This document shows, in pieces, positions 1 to 7,029 of a stretch of 7,708 nt of DNA (its first letter is position 1; each line of letters opens with the position of its first letter). The position numbers were made by a program, and so were the translations under genes. The notes beneath the pieces were generated by a model. That model was not told the origin of the DNA. It ran no database searches and saw nothing but the letters and a program-made list of their open reading frames with translations. Source of the DNA: Deltaproteobacteria bacterium (GTDB lineage Bacteria; Desulfobacterota; Syntrophia; Syntrophales; UBA2185); the NCBI GenBank assembly GCA_026388495.1, contig JAPLJQ010000450.1:1-7708 (forward strand). The letters are read 5' to 3'.

Positions 1-79
1 CGTCATGATCGTCCTTGCCCTGTTGAAAAAGAAGGAACAGAGAGATCCTTCGCCATCCGGGAAAATCAAAGAGGGCTGA
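1..79 (+). CDS. C-terminal end of an unidentified membrane protein (partial)
   Basis: An open frame (codons from position 2) enters from the left edge and stops at TGA 77-79. The visible residues begin VMIVLALL, which looks like the end of a transmembrane helix. A strongly charged tail rich in Lys, Glu and Asp with a short Pro/Ser stretch follows and would lie in the cytoplasm. Too little is present to name a family. The stop lies 34 nt before the KtrB-type start, with no terminator-like hairpin between, so the two genes may be co-transcribed. The frame call rests on the hydrophobic-then-charged pattern and the spacing to the next gene. Confidence 0.5.
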   Translation, partial: VMIVLALLKKKEQRDPSPSGKIKEG

Positions 80-113
80 CGAAGATCGCTATGCGTAAAA
101 GGTTCATGCCAAC

Positions 114-1466
114 ATGAAAAGGGTTCTGTCAAAACTCTTGTCGCCCCAGAAAATATTCATCCTCAGTTTTGCCGTCGTTATTCTGATTGGGGCCATTCTT
201 CTGTGGTCTCCTTTTTCAGCCGGTCGCGGCCATATCTCTTTTGTGGATGCCCTCTTCATGTCTGCGTCGGGCGTCTGTGTCACCGGGCTTGCGGTTCTGG
301 ATATCGGTAAGGATTTCTCTTTTGCCGGACAGATTGTCACCCTTGTCCTGCTTCAGATCGGCGGGATAGGCATTATCACCTTTTCTGTGGTTTTATTCAG
401 TTTGATGGGGCGGGGGATTTCATTCAAGGGACGGGAAATCGTTCAATCGACGTTTCTCCATACACCGCGAAGAGATCTATTTACGATTATGAAATGGGTT
501 CTCTCGCTGACTTTTGTGATTGAGGCTGTCGGGACGCTTTTGTTGTTTATTCGCTTTTCCCAGGATTTTTCGCCGGGTCGGGCATTCTATCATGCCGTGT
601 ACAATGCCGTCTCCGCCTTCAATAATTGCGGGTATTCTCTGTTTTCGGACAGTTTGACAGCCTACCGGGGCGATATCACAGTCAATCTTACCATCATGGG
701 GCTCGTTGTTCTTGGAGGGATCGGCTTTATCGTGCTGTACGAAATCATTTCCAGATTCCGGGGGTTCCAGAAAAAACTCTCTATTCATACTAAAATTGTT
801 CTACTGACGACATCCATTCTCATTATGGGTGGCGCGGTCTTTTTCTATCTGTTCGAAGTGAACCATATCCTGAGAGACGCCCCGATAGGAACACAGATAC
901 TGGTATCTTTTTTCCATTCGATTATATCGCGGACATGTGGATTCAATACGGTGGATATCGGGCAACTGACCAATGCGACAATCCTTCTTATGATTATCCT
1001 GATGTTTATCGGGGCCTCCCCGGGCTCAACGGGAGGTGGGATTAAAACGACGAGTTTTACCCTGCTCCTTCTCATGATCTGGAGCAGGCTGAAAGGACAG
1101 GAGGAGGTCAACGTCTTCAACAGAACCGTTCCCGGTGAGGTTTTGACCAGAACCATTGCCATTATTTTTGCGTCCGCCTTCTCGATCACACTTATCACCT
1201 CTATTCTTTTAATATTCGGAAGCGAGAGCATGTTGCCGCCGTCCAACAGCCGTCACTTTTTTGTGGAGTATCTTTTTGAGACCGTATCCGCCTTCGGCAC
1301 AGTGGGCCTGTCCATGGGGATTACGGCAAACATGAACGATATGCAGAAACTTGCCATCATCCTGATGATGTTTGCCGGAAGGGTGGGGCCTTTGACGCTT
1401 GCCTTTTCCTGGTATGCTTCAAAAAGGGGGTTAACATATGCAGAGGAATCCGTTATGGTGGGCTAA
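114..1466 (+). CDS. ktrB: KtrB/TrkH-type potassium transporter, ion-translocating subunit
   Basis: Integral inner-membrane subunit of a Ktr/Trk K+ uptake system, 450 residues. That matches the short KtrB type better than the roughly 480-residue enterobacterial TrkH. The four pore-loop repeats of the superfamily are all visible with their selectivity-filter glycines: VCVTGLAV (Gly58), FNNCGYSLF (near 170), RTCGFNT (near 270) and FGTVGLSMG (near 400). The stretch GASPGSTGGGIKTT, between the third and fourth repeats, matches the flexible intramembrane gating loop of KtrB. The N-terminus is short and basic and is followed by a hydrophobic helix (about 14-34). ATG 114 is the first start in frame, since a stop lies at 96-98; an AAAAGG stretch about 11 nt upstream is only a fair ribosome site. 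It pairs with the RCK protein 12 nt downstream. The family call is sure; whether to say Ktr or Trk, and whether Na+ couples transport, is inference. Confidence 0.95.
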   Translation: MKRVLSKLLSPQKIFILSFAVVILIGAILLWSPFSAGRGHISFVDALFMSASGVCVTGLAVLDIGKDFSFAGQIVTLVLLQIGGIGIITFSVVLFSLMGRGISFKGREIVQSTFLHTPRRDLFTIMKWVLSLTFVIEAVGTLLLFIRFSQDFSPGRAFYHAVYNAVSAFNNCGYSLFSDSLTAYRGDITVNLTIMGLVVLGGIGFIVLYEIISRFRGFQKKLSIHTKIVLLTTSILIMGGAVFFYLFEVNHILRDAPIGTQILVSFFHSIISRTCGFNTVDIGQLTNATILLMIILMFIGASPGSTGGGIKTTSFTLLLLMIWSRLKGQEEVNVFNRTVPGEVLTRTIAIIFASAFSITLITSILLIFGSESMLPPSNSRHFFVEYLFETVSAFGTVGLSMGITANMNDMQKLAIILMMFAGRVGPLTLAFSWYASKRGLTYAEESVMVG

Positions 1467-1472
1467 GGAGGT
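1464..1472 (+). promoter_or_regulatory. Strong Shine-Dalgarno overlapping the ktrB stop codon
   Basis: The sequence TAAGGAGGT contains the ktrB stop (TAA 1464-1466) fused to a near-perfect ribosome binding site for the next gene, six bases before ATG 1479. A ribosome ending ktrB therefore covers the ktrA initiation site. This suggests translational coupling and a high rate of synthesis of the soluble RCK subunit, which forms a ring of several copies on each membrane dimer. Confidence 0.8.
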
Positions 1473-1478
1473 TTAACA

Positions 1479-2126
1479 ATGCAACGTGTTATTGTCATCG
1501 GATTGGGCATTTTTGGCTTCAACATCGTTAAGGAGTTGTATGAAAACGGATTTGAGGTCATCGCCGTCGATAAAAACAAAGACGCCATCCAGCGCGTGAG
1601 GGATTTTGCGACAAAGGCCATTCTGGCGGACGGCACGGATCATGAGGTCATGGATCTCATCGGTGTTCATGAAGACGACGTGGCGATCATTTCATTCGGC
1701 GAGGATCTGGCGGCGGCCACGCTCATTACCCTTCACCTCAAACAGATGAGGGTTAAGAATATCATTGTGAAGGCGCCTAATGAAGAGCACAAGCTCATCC
1801 TGGAAAAAGTGGGAGCCACGGATGTGCTCATTCCGGAAAAAGAAATTGCCGGCAAGGTCGCCAAGAGCCTTATTTCGCCAAACGTCCTGGATTGTCTTCC
1901 CCTTTCCGACGGTTACATGATCTATGAAATTGCCCCTCCTCACGGATTTCTGGGGAAAAGCATCGGGGAACTTCAGTTAAGAAGCAAGTATCATGTCGAA
2001 GTCATTGCCGTCCGGGACGTCCTGACGGATCAGGTTCATATGGTGCCGCGGGCGGATCTTGTGCTCAAGGATGGAGAGGTTCTCGTAGTAATTGCCAGGG
2101 AAAAGGATATACAGAAAATCAAGTAA
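1479..2126 (+). CDS. ktrA: KtrA/TrkA-type RCK regulatory subunit of K+ uptake
   Basis: Cytoplasmic nucleotide-binding gating subunit, 215 residues. Residues 1 to about 125 form the RCK-N Rossmann domain: the glycine motif GLGIFG is at 8-13, and the acidic residue ending the second strand is Asp31 in AVDKN. An ADGTDHEVM segment follows, typical of TrkA/KtrA. Residues from about 135 to 215 form an RCK-C domain. One RCK-N plus one RCK-C is the KtrA layout, unlike E. coli TrkA, which is a double-length tandem protein. In studied KtrA proteins ATP or ADP binding, and in some cases cyclic-di-AMP at RCK-C, sets channel opening; which ligand works here cannot be read from sequence. It follows its membrane partner by 12 nt and precedes the thiamine-binding gene by 19 nt. 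Confidence 0.94.
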   Translation: MQRVIVIGLGIFGFNIVKELYENGFEVIAVDKNKDAIQRVRDFATKAILADGTDHEVMDLIGVHEDDVAIISFGEDLAAATLITLHLKQMRVKNIIVKAPNEEHKLILEKVGATDVLIPEKEIAGKVAKSLISPNVLDCLPLSDGYMIYEIAPPHGFLGKSIGELQLRSKYHVEVIAVRDVLTDQVHMVPRADLVLKDGEVLVVIAREKDIQKIK

Positions 2127-2145
2127 ATAAGGAAAGAAGGAAGCT

Positions 2146-2445
2146 ATGAACGTCATTATTGATTTTTCAATTTTCCCGATGGATAAGGGGGAGAGCGTCA
2201 GTGCCTACGCGTCACGGGCCGTGAAAGTCATCAAAGCCAGCGGTCTTGCGTATCACATCGGTCCCATGGGGACGGCCATCGAGGGGCAGTGGGATGAAGT
2301 CATCGGCGTGATCGGCCGCTGCCTGGAGGATCTCCAGATGGACTGCGACCGGCTGTATATGACCATGAAGGTGGACTACCGGAAAAATGGTGAACCCGGA
2401 CGCATCGCAAAGAAGGTTAAAACGGTAGAGAAAAAGTCAGCCTGA
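2146..2445 (+). CDS. MTH1187/YkoF-type thiamine-binding protein (UPF0045)
   Basis: Small cytoplasmic protein of 99 residues, the usual length of the MTH1187 family. Hallmarks are the N-terminal strand with FSIFPMDKGESVS (about 7-19), the ASGLAYHIGPMGT segment (about 31-43) with IEG just after it, and the C-terminal MKVDYRKN strand. The family has a ferredoxin-like fold, and some members bind thiamine; it has been linked to thiamine salvage or sensing, but no enzymatic role is established. A purine-rich GGAAAGAAGGAAG lies just before ATG 2146. The gene is third in the ktrB-ktrA operon, an unusual association. The last codons and the stop (TCA GCC TGA) lie inside the direct repeat at 2437-2466, so its 3' end coincides with one boundary of the downstream signalling cassette. 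GC content is high here (38 of 60 bases in 2281-2340). Confidence 0.88.
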   Translation: MNVIIDFSIFPMDKGESVSAYASRAVKVIKASGLAYHIGPMGTAIEGQWDEVIGVIGRCLEDLQMDCDRLYMTMKVDYRKNGEPGRIAKKVKTVEKKSA

Positions 2446-2466
2446 AACAATGGGCGCACCCACCGC
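2437..2466 (+). repeat. Left copy of cassette-flanking direct repeat (relic of ligase 3' end)
   Basis: TCAGCCTGAAACAATGG at 2437-2453 is identical to 7571-7587, and similarity continues through CCACCGC, giving about 26 of 30 matching bases by hand alignment. On the plus strand it encodes the last codons and stop of the thiamine-binding gene. On the minus strand it reads A-V-G-A-P-I-V-S-G-stop, closely matching A-V-D-A-A-I-V-S-G-stop at the true end of the ligase gene at the right edge. Beyond 2466 the resemblance to the ligase ends abruptly in AT-rich sequence. It therefore looks like a short duplicated relic of the ligase tail. Confidence 0.8.
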
Positions 2467-2577
2467 GAAAGTAATCGTATTTACTAAATTTCATTTCTTT
2501 CGATTTGTGTCTATTTACATAGGTTCGCGTTGTGTCATTTCGTCCGCGGGTAGAAATCTTTTTTTCAGGAAGCGGTG
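2446..2577 (+). other. AT-rich leader region before the sensor kinase gene, with a small dyad
   Basis: This 132-base gap marks the change from high-GC to low-GC sequence. After the repeat it contains the imperfect palindrome AGTAA-N6-TTACT (2470-2485), a possible operator, then T-rich sequence and a CCGCGG palindrome near 2545. It is the only place upstream of the cassette where a promoter could sit, but I see no convincing -35/-10 pair. The CAGGA at 2566-2570 lies 7 nt before ATG 2578 and serves as the kinase ribosome binding site. Confidence 0.4.
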
Positions 2578-5079
2578 ATGCTTAAAAAAATATATGACAA
2601 ATTTCTAAATTTAGGGATCCTGCCGAAGTTGATCATTTCTTATTTAATTCTGTCGGTCATTCCATTGATTATTGTCGGATACATTGCCACGAAAAACTTA
2701 AGTGATACAGGTTTCCAGGCAGTTCGGAGAGCCGAGGAGATGGGGAATGAAAACCTGAAGGCGGCTGAAGATATAGGCAAAACATCAATAACGGACAGTG
2801 TGCAGGCTCTTGATCGCAAATCGAAGGAAGCCATCGAACTGAGAACTGTGGAGCTGGCCACGAGAATTGCCGATTTTCTCTATGAAAGAGACAGGGAAAT
2901 CTTAATTCTTGCTTCATTTAATCCTGATCCTGAACGGTACCTCGATGTCTATCTGACAGCAAACGGGGATGTGATTGTGACCAAACCGGGCGCAGCCGTG
3001 AAATCTCAAGGAAGTGCCATTGAACTTCAGTCCCGAAACCCCGAAAATAAAGAAGAATGGAGGCATTTTCCACCTCTTGATTTTCATAAAGTATCAAAAC
3101 CACTCTACAAAGAGATAACATTTGTCGATTTGAAGGGTCAGGAAAAGATCAAGATTGTGGATGGCAAGATTTCAAATAACCTGACTGATGTAAGCAGAAA
3201 GGAAAATACATATTGTAAGGCGGAAGACTATTTCCCGCATCTGGCAAATTTGAAAAAAGGTGAGATTTACGTTTCCAGTGTCATAGGTGCTTATATTAAA
3301 GGCTGGCTCTATAAAACCCAGGAAGGTATCAAGGTAAAACCGGAAAGTGCCTACGCTGGCAAAGAAAATCCTCATGGCAAAAAATTCGAGGGGATCGTCA
3401 GATGGGTGACACCCGTCTATGATGAGAAAGGAAAAAAAACGGGCTATGTGACCATGGCTTTAGATCACACCCATGTGATGGAATTTACCGACCACGTATT
3501 CCCTACGGAAGAAAGATTTACTGTTCTGTCGGACGGTGGATCGGGTAATTATGCCTTTATCTGGGATAGAAATGATCGATGCATCTCCCATGCGCGCGAT
3601 TTTTTTATTTGCGGCTTCGATCCGAAAACAGGAAAAGAGGTGCCGGGGTGGGTAAGCCAGGAAACGTTCGATGAATATAAAAAAAGCGGGATGACTTTAG
3701 AAAAATTTGTGCAGAAACTTCCTTCTTTCCGCAATTTCACCCAGAAAAAGCCCGGTTCGATTGAACAGATAAAAGCAGGTAAAATTCCTTTGGATTGCCG
3801 GGTGCTTGATACCGCCCCCCAATGCCAGGGATGGCATGAAGGAACGAAAGACGGGGGATCAGGGTCCTTCCTGATTCTCTGGAGCGGTCTCTGGAAACTT
3901 ACGACATATGCCACTATTCCTTACTATACCGGTCCGTATGGAAATTCAAAGAGAGGATTTGGCTATGTGACGATAGGCGCCAATGTCGATGATTTTCACA
4001 AGGACGCAAATATCACGAAAGCCAAAATAGAAAAAAGCATTCTCGAAGAGGGGAAAGAGATTGTTGAGGCAAATAATAAAACCAGACAGTTAATCAGTGA
4101 GAGTGTGTTCTACAATCGGAATCTCATTATCATCATTTCGTTATTGGCCGGCCTTTCCGTTATCGGCATATCTGTTGTCATAAGTTTCAATCTGACCGGT
4201 CCTTTGAGGCGATTGACGGAAGGGGCGGTTTCGATGAGTAAAGGCGACTTTGATCAATCGATTGAAGTAAAATCGAAAGACGAGATAGGTCAGCTTGCAG
4301 AATCATTCAACGAGATGGCAAAAGCCATATCTGAGATCGATAAAATGAAATCGGACTTTGTCACGATAGCATCTCATGAATTGAGGACACCAATTCAAGC
4401 CATGATGTTAGGGGTATCCGGCATCCTGGGGGGATATTCAGGTAAGATTGACGGAGAGGTCCGGGAAGATCTCGAACTCGCTAAGGTGGGCATTGAACGG
4501 CTGTTGCGTCTCGTCGAAAACCTTCTTGATCTGTCCAAGATTGAAGCGCAGAAAATCGAGTTAAATGTTTCCAGTACACCGGTTGCGGAAATCATCGACA
4601 GGGCAATGGCGGAGGTTTCCGATCTGGCTTTTGCTCACGGGCATACAATCGTTAAGAATGTGCCCATGGATATCCCCGATATTCTGGTCGATAAAGACCG
4701 CATGATCCAGGTCATGATCAATCTTTTGAGCAATTCCATCAAGTATACGCCGGATGGAGGAAAAATCATTGTAAAGACGGAAGAAGAGGGAAATGAGATA
4801 ATCTTTACTGTTGCTGATAATGGATATGGAGTGCCTTATTGGGCGAAAGAAGAAGTATTCAAGAAATTCTTTCAGGCGGACAGCCTCATGTCTCATAAAG
4901 TCGGCGGAAGCGGATTGGGTCTGACGATTACGAAGGGGCTCGTGGAAAAGCATAGTGGAACGATACAATGTGAGAGCCCTGTTCCGGAAGAGGAGTACCC
5001 CGATTTTCCGTTGGGAGGAGAACGGAAAGGGGCGATTTTCATTATCCGTCTTCCTGTAACAGATATTCGAAATGCTTGA
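2578..5079 (+). CDS. Membrane sensor histidine kinase with large Cache-like extracytoplasmic domain
   Basis: Transmembrane kinase of 833 residues. GTG 2575 is also open in frame, but CAGGA spacing favours ATG 2578. Layout: a helix at about 18-37; an extracytoplasmic sensor of about 475 residues (38-514); a second helix at about 516-537; a HAMP linker at about 538-590; a HisKA domain with phosphoacceptor His600 in SHELRTP; and an HATPase domain with N-box Asn715 and Asn719, G1 box DNGYG from Asp747, F-box FKKFF and G2 box GGSGLG at 776-781. All catalytic motifs are intact. The sensor shows two strand modules typical of Cache/PAS-like folds (about 273-300 and 461-475) around a long insert holding RCISH, FFICGFDP and CQGWHEG. 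Five cysteines lie in it (213, 335, 345, 407, 416). The ligand is unknown. The gene starts a three-gene signalling run whose receiver protein begins 27 nt after its stop. Base composition is low in GC (19 of 60 in 3661-3720). The kinase call is certain; the Cache assignment is inference. Confidence 0.93.
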   Translation: MLKKIYDKFLNLGILPKLIISYLILSVIPLIIVGYIATKNLSDTGFQAVRRAEEMGNENLKAAEDIGKTSITDSVQALDRKSKEAIELRTVELATRIADFLYERDREILILASFNPDPERYLDVYLTANGDVIVTKPGAAVKSQGSAIELQSRNPENKEEWRHFPPLDFHKVSKPLYKEITFVDLKGQEKIKIVDGKISNNLTDVSRKENTYCKAEDYFPHLANLKKGEIYVSSVIGAYIKGWLYKTQEGIKVKPESAYAGKENPHGKKFEGIVRWVTPVYDEKGKKTGYVTMALDHTHVMEFTDHVFPTEERFTVLSDGGSGNYAFIWDRNDRCISHARDFFICGFDPKTGKEVPGWVSQETFDEYKKSGMTLEKFVQKLPSFRNFTQKKPGSIEQIKAGKIPLDCRVLDTAPQCQGWHEGTKDGGSGSFLILWSGLWKLTTYATIPYYTGPYGNSKRGFGYVTIGANVDDFHKDANITKAKIEKSILEEGKEIVEANNKTRQLISESVFYNRNLIIIISLLAGLSVIGISVVISFNLTGPLRRLTEGAVSMSKGDFDQSIEVKSKDEIGQLAESFNEMAKAISEIDKMKSDFVTIASHELRTPIQAMMLGVSGILGGYSGKIDGEVREDLELAKVGIERLLRLVENLLDLSKIEAQKIELNVSSTPVAEIIDRAMAEVSDLAFAHGHTIVKNVPMDIPDILVDKDRMIQVMINLLSNSIKYTPDGGKIIVKTEEEGNEIIFTVADNGYGVPYWAKEEVFKKFFQADSLMSHKVGGSGLGLTITKGLVEKHSGTIQCESPVPEEEYPDFPLGGERKGAIFIIRLPVTDIRNA

Positions 5080-5106
5080 GAAATGTTGTGGAAAGGAGAA
5101 CATCCC

Positions 5107-5478
5107 GTGGTGATTAAGAAAATTCTGGTTGTCGATGACGACAAACCGATATTGTCCTATTTGCTAAGAAAGTTTACCAAGCTGGGTTATACCGTGTATG
5201 TGGCAGAGGACGGTGAGAAAGCCATTCAACAGGCATTTTCAAATCTTCCAGACATTATTCTGTTGGACGTAAAACTTCCGAGATTAGGTGGAATTGAAGT
5301 ATGCAAGAGGCTGAAAGCTGATGATAGAACAAAAGATATCCCCATTCTTATGCTCTCCGCCAAAGCACAATCTTTCGAAATTAACGAAGGTTTGGAAGCG
5401 GGAGCTGACAAGTATTTATGTAAGCCAATGAGTTTTCCTGCCATCATGGATGAAATACGTGCATATGATAAAAAGTAG
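5107..5478 (+). CDS. Single-domain (CheY/Spo0F-like) response regulator
   Basis: Receiver domain only, 123 residues, cytoplasmic, with no output domain. Conserved sites are all present: acidic pair Asp10-Asp11 in VVDDD, phosphoacceptor Asp54 in ILLDVKLP, Ser84 in MLSAK (the Thr/Ser switch), and Lys106 in LCKPM. I chose GTG 5107 because AAAGGAG at 5092-5098 sits 8 nt before it. An upstream in-frame ATG at 5083 would add eight residues before the first strand, lacks a good ribosome site and would bury this one. Lying between two kinase genes, it is the likely phosphate acceptor of the membrane kinase. It could be a relay intermediate, a phosphate sink, or a regulator acting through protein contact. 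The domain call is certain; the partner assignment rests on gene order. Confidence 0.93.
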   Translation: MVIKKILVVDDDKPILSYLLRKFTKLGYTVYVAEDGEKAIQQAFSNLPDIILLDVKLPRLGGIEVCKRLKADDRTKDIPILMLSAKAQSFEINEGLEAGADKYLCKPMSFPAIMDEIRAYDKK

Positions 5479-5505
5479 GTTATTGCTAAAGGGGCAGGTT
5501 TTTCT

Positions 5506-7029
5506 ATGAAGAAAATCAAAACAGACAAGGAGGAGAAACAAAGACGTCTTCTCCAGGAATATATCTTTAATCTCGAGGATGTCCAGGAAAAGGCGGAAGA
5601 ACTCACCATTGCGCATGAAAAGTTAAAGCAATCCCAGGAATTTCTCATGGCCGTTCTGGGATGCACAACACACGGTGTATGTTTAATCAGGAACGGCACA
5701 TTTGTTTGGTGCAACAAGGCACTTACAGATATTTTAGGGTGGGAGTTAGGAGAAATAATCGGTAAGACAACCGAAGCCATCTATCCAGCTGTCCGGGAAG
5801 ATGAAAAGGCGAATGTCATTTGCGGCGCCTTTCAACAAATAAGATCAGTCATGCATGAATGCGAACTCGTGCATAAAGATGGTCATCGTGTTCCATGCCT
5901 GGTAACAGGACATTTTATGGATGTAGATGACTCCTCCAAAGGCTATGTTTTATCAATTACAGATTTCACGGAGCGTAAAAAGATAGAAGAGGAATTGGTA
6001 CAGCACCGTGATCATCTTGAAGAGATGGTGAAGGAACGTACAGCTAAACTGCAATTGGTGAATGATCAACTTCACAGGGAAATTAACGAACGGCGGCTCG
6101 TTGAAAATGCCCTCAAGGAATCAGAAAACTGGTACAGGGCAATTTTTGAAAATACAGGTACGGCCACAGTGATTTTAGATGAAAACACAATCATCCTTCT
6201 CGCAAATGCCGAATATGAGAAATTATCCGGTTATACCAGGATTGAATTAGAGGGTAAAAAATGCTGGACGGAGTTTGTCGAGAAAGAAGACCTCGACAGG
6301 ATGCTGAACAGTCACAAACTGCGAAGACATAATAAAGATGCCGCTCCTAAAAGTTATGAATTTCGATTCAGGGATCGGAAGGGTCGTGTAAAAGACATTA
6401 TTCTGACAATTGACATGATACCGGGTACCAAGAGAAGTGTGGCATCACTTTTAGACATTACAGAGCGGAAAAAGGCGGAGGAGGCACGTCAAAAACTGGA
6501 AGAGCGCTTGCATCGTGCTGAGAAAATGGAGGTTCTGGGGACTTTGGCCGGAGGAGTTGCTCATGACCTCAATAATGTCCTTGGTGTACTTGTCGGATAT
6601 TCGGAACTGCTCCTGGAAAGAGTGCCGGAGGGAAATCACTTGAGAAAGTATGCCACCAACATCCTTCAATCAGGCCAGAAGGGAGCGGCTATCATTCAAG
6701 ACCTGTTGACGTTGGGCAGAAGGGGTGTGACTGTTTCAGAAGTGATCAATCTGAATGACATTGTTTCCGGCTGTTTGAAATCACCGGAGTTTGAGAGGTT
6801 GAAGAAATTTTATCCATGCATAACCCTTGATGCCATTCTTGATAAAGATCTGTTAAATTTAAAAGGTTCTCTTTGCAGGAGGGTGACTATGCTGTCCTGC
6901 AAATATCCGACAACGGGAAGGGAATCTCTTCGGCCGACATTGGGAAGATTTTTGAACCCTTCTATACGAAGAAGGTCATGGGGAGAAGTGGAACAGGGCT
7001 GGGGCTTGCAATCGTTTGGGGAACCGTAA
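5506..7029 (+). CDS. PAS-PAS histidine kinase, N-terminal part of a broken hybrid kinase
   Basis: Soluble cytoplasmic kinase; no membrane helix is visible. From ATG 5506 (AGG 7 nt upstream): a coiled coil at about 5-45, a PAS domain at about 46-160 ending in DFTERKK, a coiled coil at about 165-200 (EEMVKERTAKL), a second PAS at about 205-325 ending in DITERKK, then a dimerisation/phosphoacceptor domain with His353 in GGVAHDLNN, and the start of the ATPase domain up to DLLNLKGS (residues 448-455, ending at base 6870). After that the frame no longer resembles any kinase: the last 52 residues (RRVTMLSCKYPTT onward) are an out-of-frame reading of DNA that encodes G1, F and G2 boxes in the -1 frame. 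The N-box is absent. As written the protein can dimerise and sense but cannot bind ATP normally. It follows the receiver gene by 27 nt. The gene is broken either in nature or by sequence error. Confidence 0.85.
   Translation: MKKIKTDKEEKQRRLLQEYIFNLEDVQEKAEELTIAHEKLKQSQEFLMAVLGCTTHGVCLIRNGTFVWCNKALTDILGWELGEIIGKTTEAIYPAVREDEKANVICGAFQQIRSVMHECELVHKDGHRVPCLVTGHFMDVDDSSKGYVLSITDFTERKKIEEELVQHRDHLEEMVKERTAKLQLVNDQLHREINERRLVENALKESENWYRAIFENTGTATVILDENTIILLANAEYEKLSGYTRIELEGKKCWTEFVEKEDLDRMLNSHKLRRHNKDAAPKSYEFRFRDRKGRVKDIILTIDMIPGTKRSVASLLDITERKKAEEARQKLEERLHRAEKMEVLGTLAGGVAHDLNNVLGVLVGYSELLLERVPEGNHLRKYATNILQSGQKGAAIIQDLLTLGRRGVTVSEVINLNDIVSGCLKSPEFERLKKFYPCITLDAILDKDLLNLKGSLCRRVTMLSCKYPTTGRESLRPTLGRFLNPSIRRRSWGEVEQGWGLQSFGEP
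6858..6903 (+). other. Frameshift-like signal: slippery heptamer plus 9-bp stem at the kinase break
   Basis: In the kinase frame, T TTA AAA occupies 6858-6864 and fits the X-XXY-YYZ pattern for -1 slippage. Seven bases later a perfect 9-bp stem begins: TTTGCAGGA at 6872-6880 pairs with TCCTGCAAA at 6895-6903 around a 14-base loop. A -1 slip here would join the N-terminal frame exactly to the frame encoding the remaining ATPase and receiver domains. Sequence geometry is directly visible; function is speculative, because the joined product would still lack the N-box. Confidence 0.35.

Noticed and set aside
91..117. Eight-codon mini-ORF (MRKRFMPT) whose stop overlaps the ktrB start as ATGA
   Set aside because: It has no good ribosome binding site and such short frames are frequent by chance; nothing suggests a leader peptide function.
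2451..2462. TGGG-CGCA-CCCA hairpin just after the thiamine-binding gene
   Set aside because: Only four base pairs and no T-run follow; it falls within the repeat and is better explained as ligase-derived sequence.
2467..2566. Sigma-70 promoter for the kinase operon
   Set aside because: Several T-rich hexamers exist, but none matches more than three of six -10 positions with a properly spaced -35 box.
4561..5103. 180-codon antisense open frame under the kinase HATPase region
   Set aside because: It lies wholly opposite a well-conserved kinase domain, has no recognisable motif, and is explained by codon bias on the other strand.
5083..5106. Upstream ATG start for the receiver protein
   Set aside because: No clear ribosome site before it, while GTG 5107 has AAAGGAG at ideal spacing and matches the usual receiver N-terminus.
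5226..5780. 184-codon antisense open frame across the receiver gene and the start of the hybrid kinase
   Set aside because: It is the complement of two confirmed genes and the gap between them, with no family resemblance.
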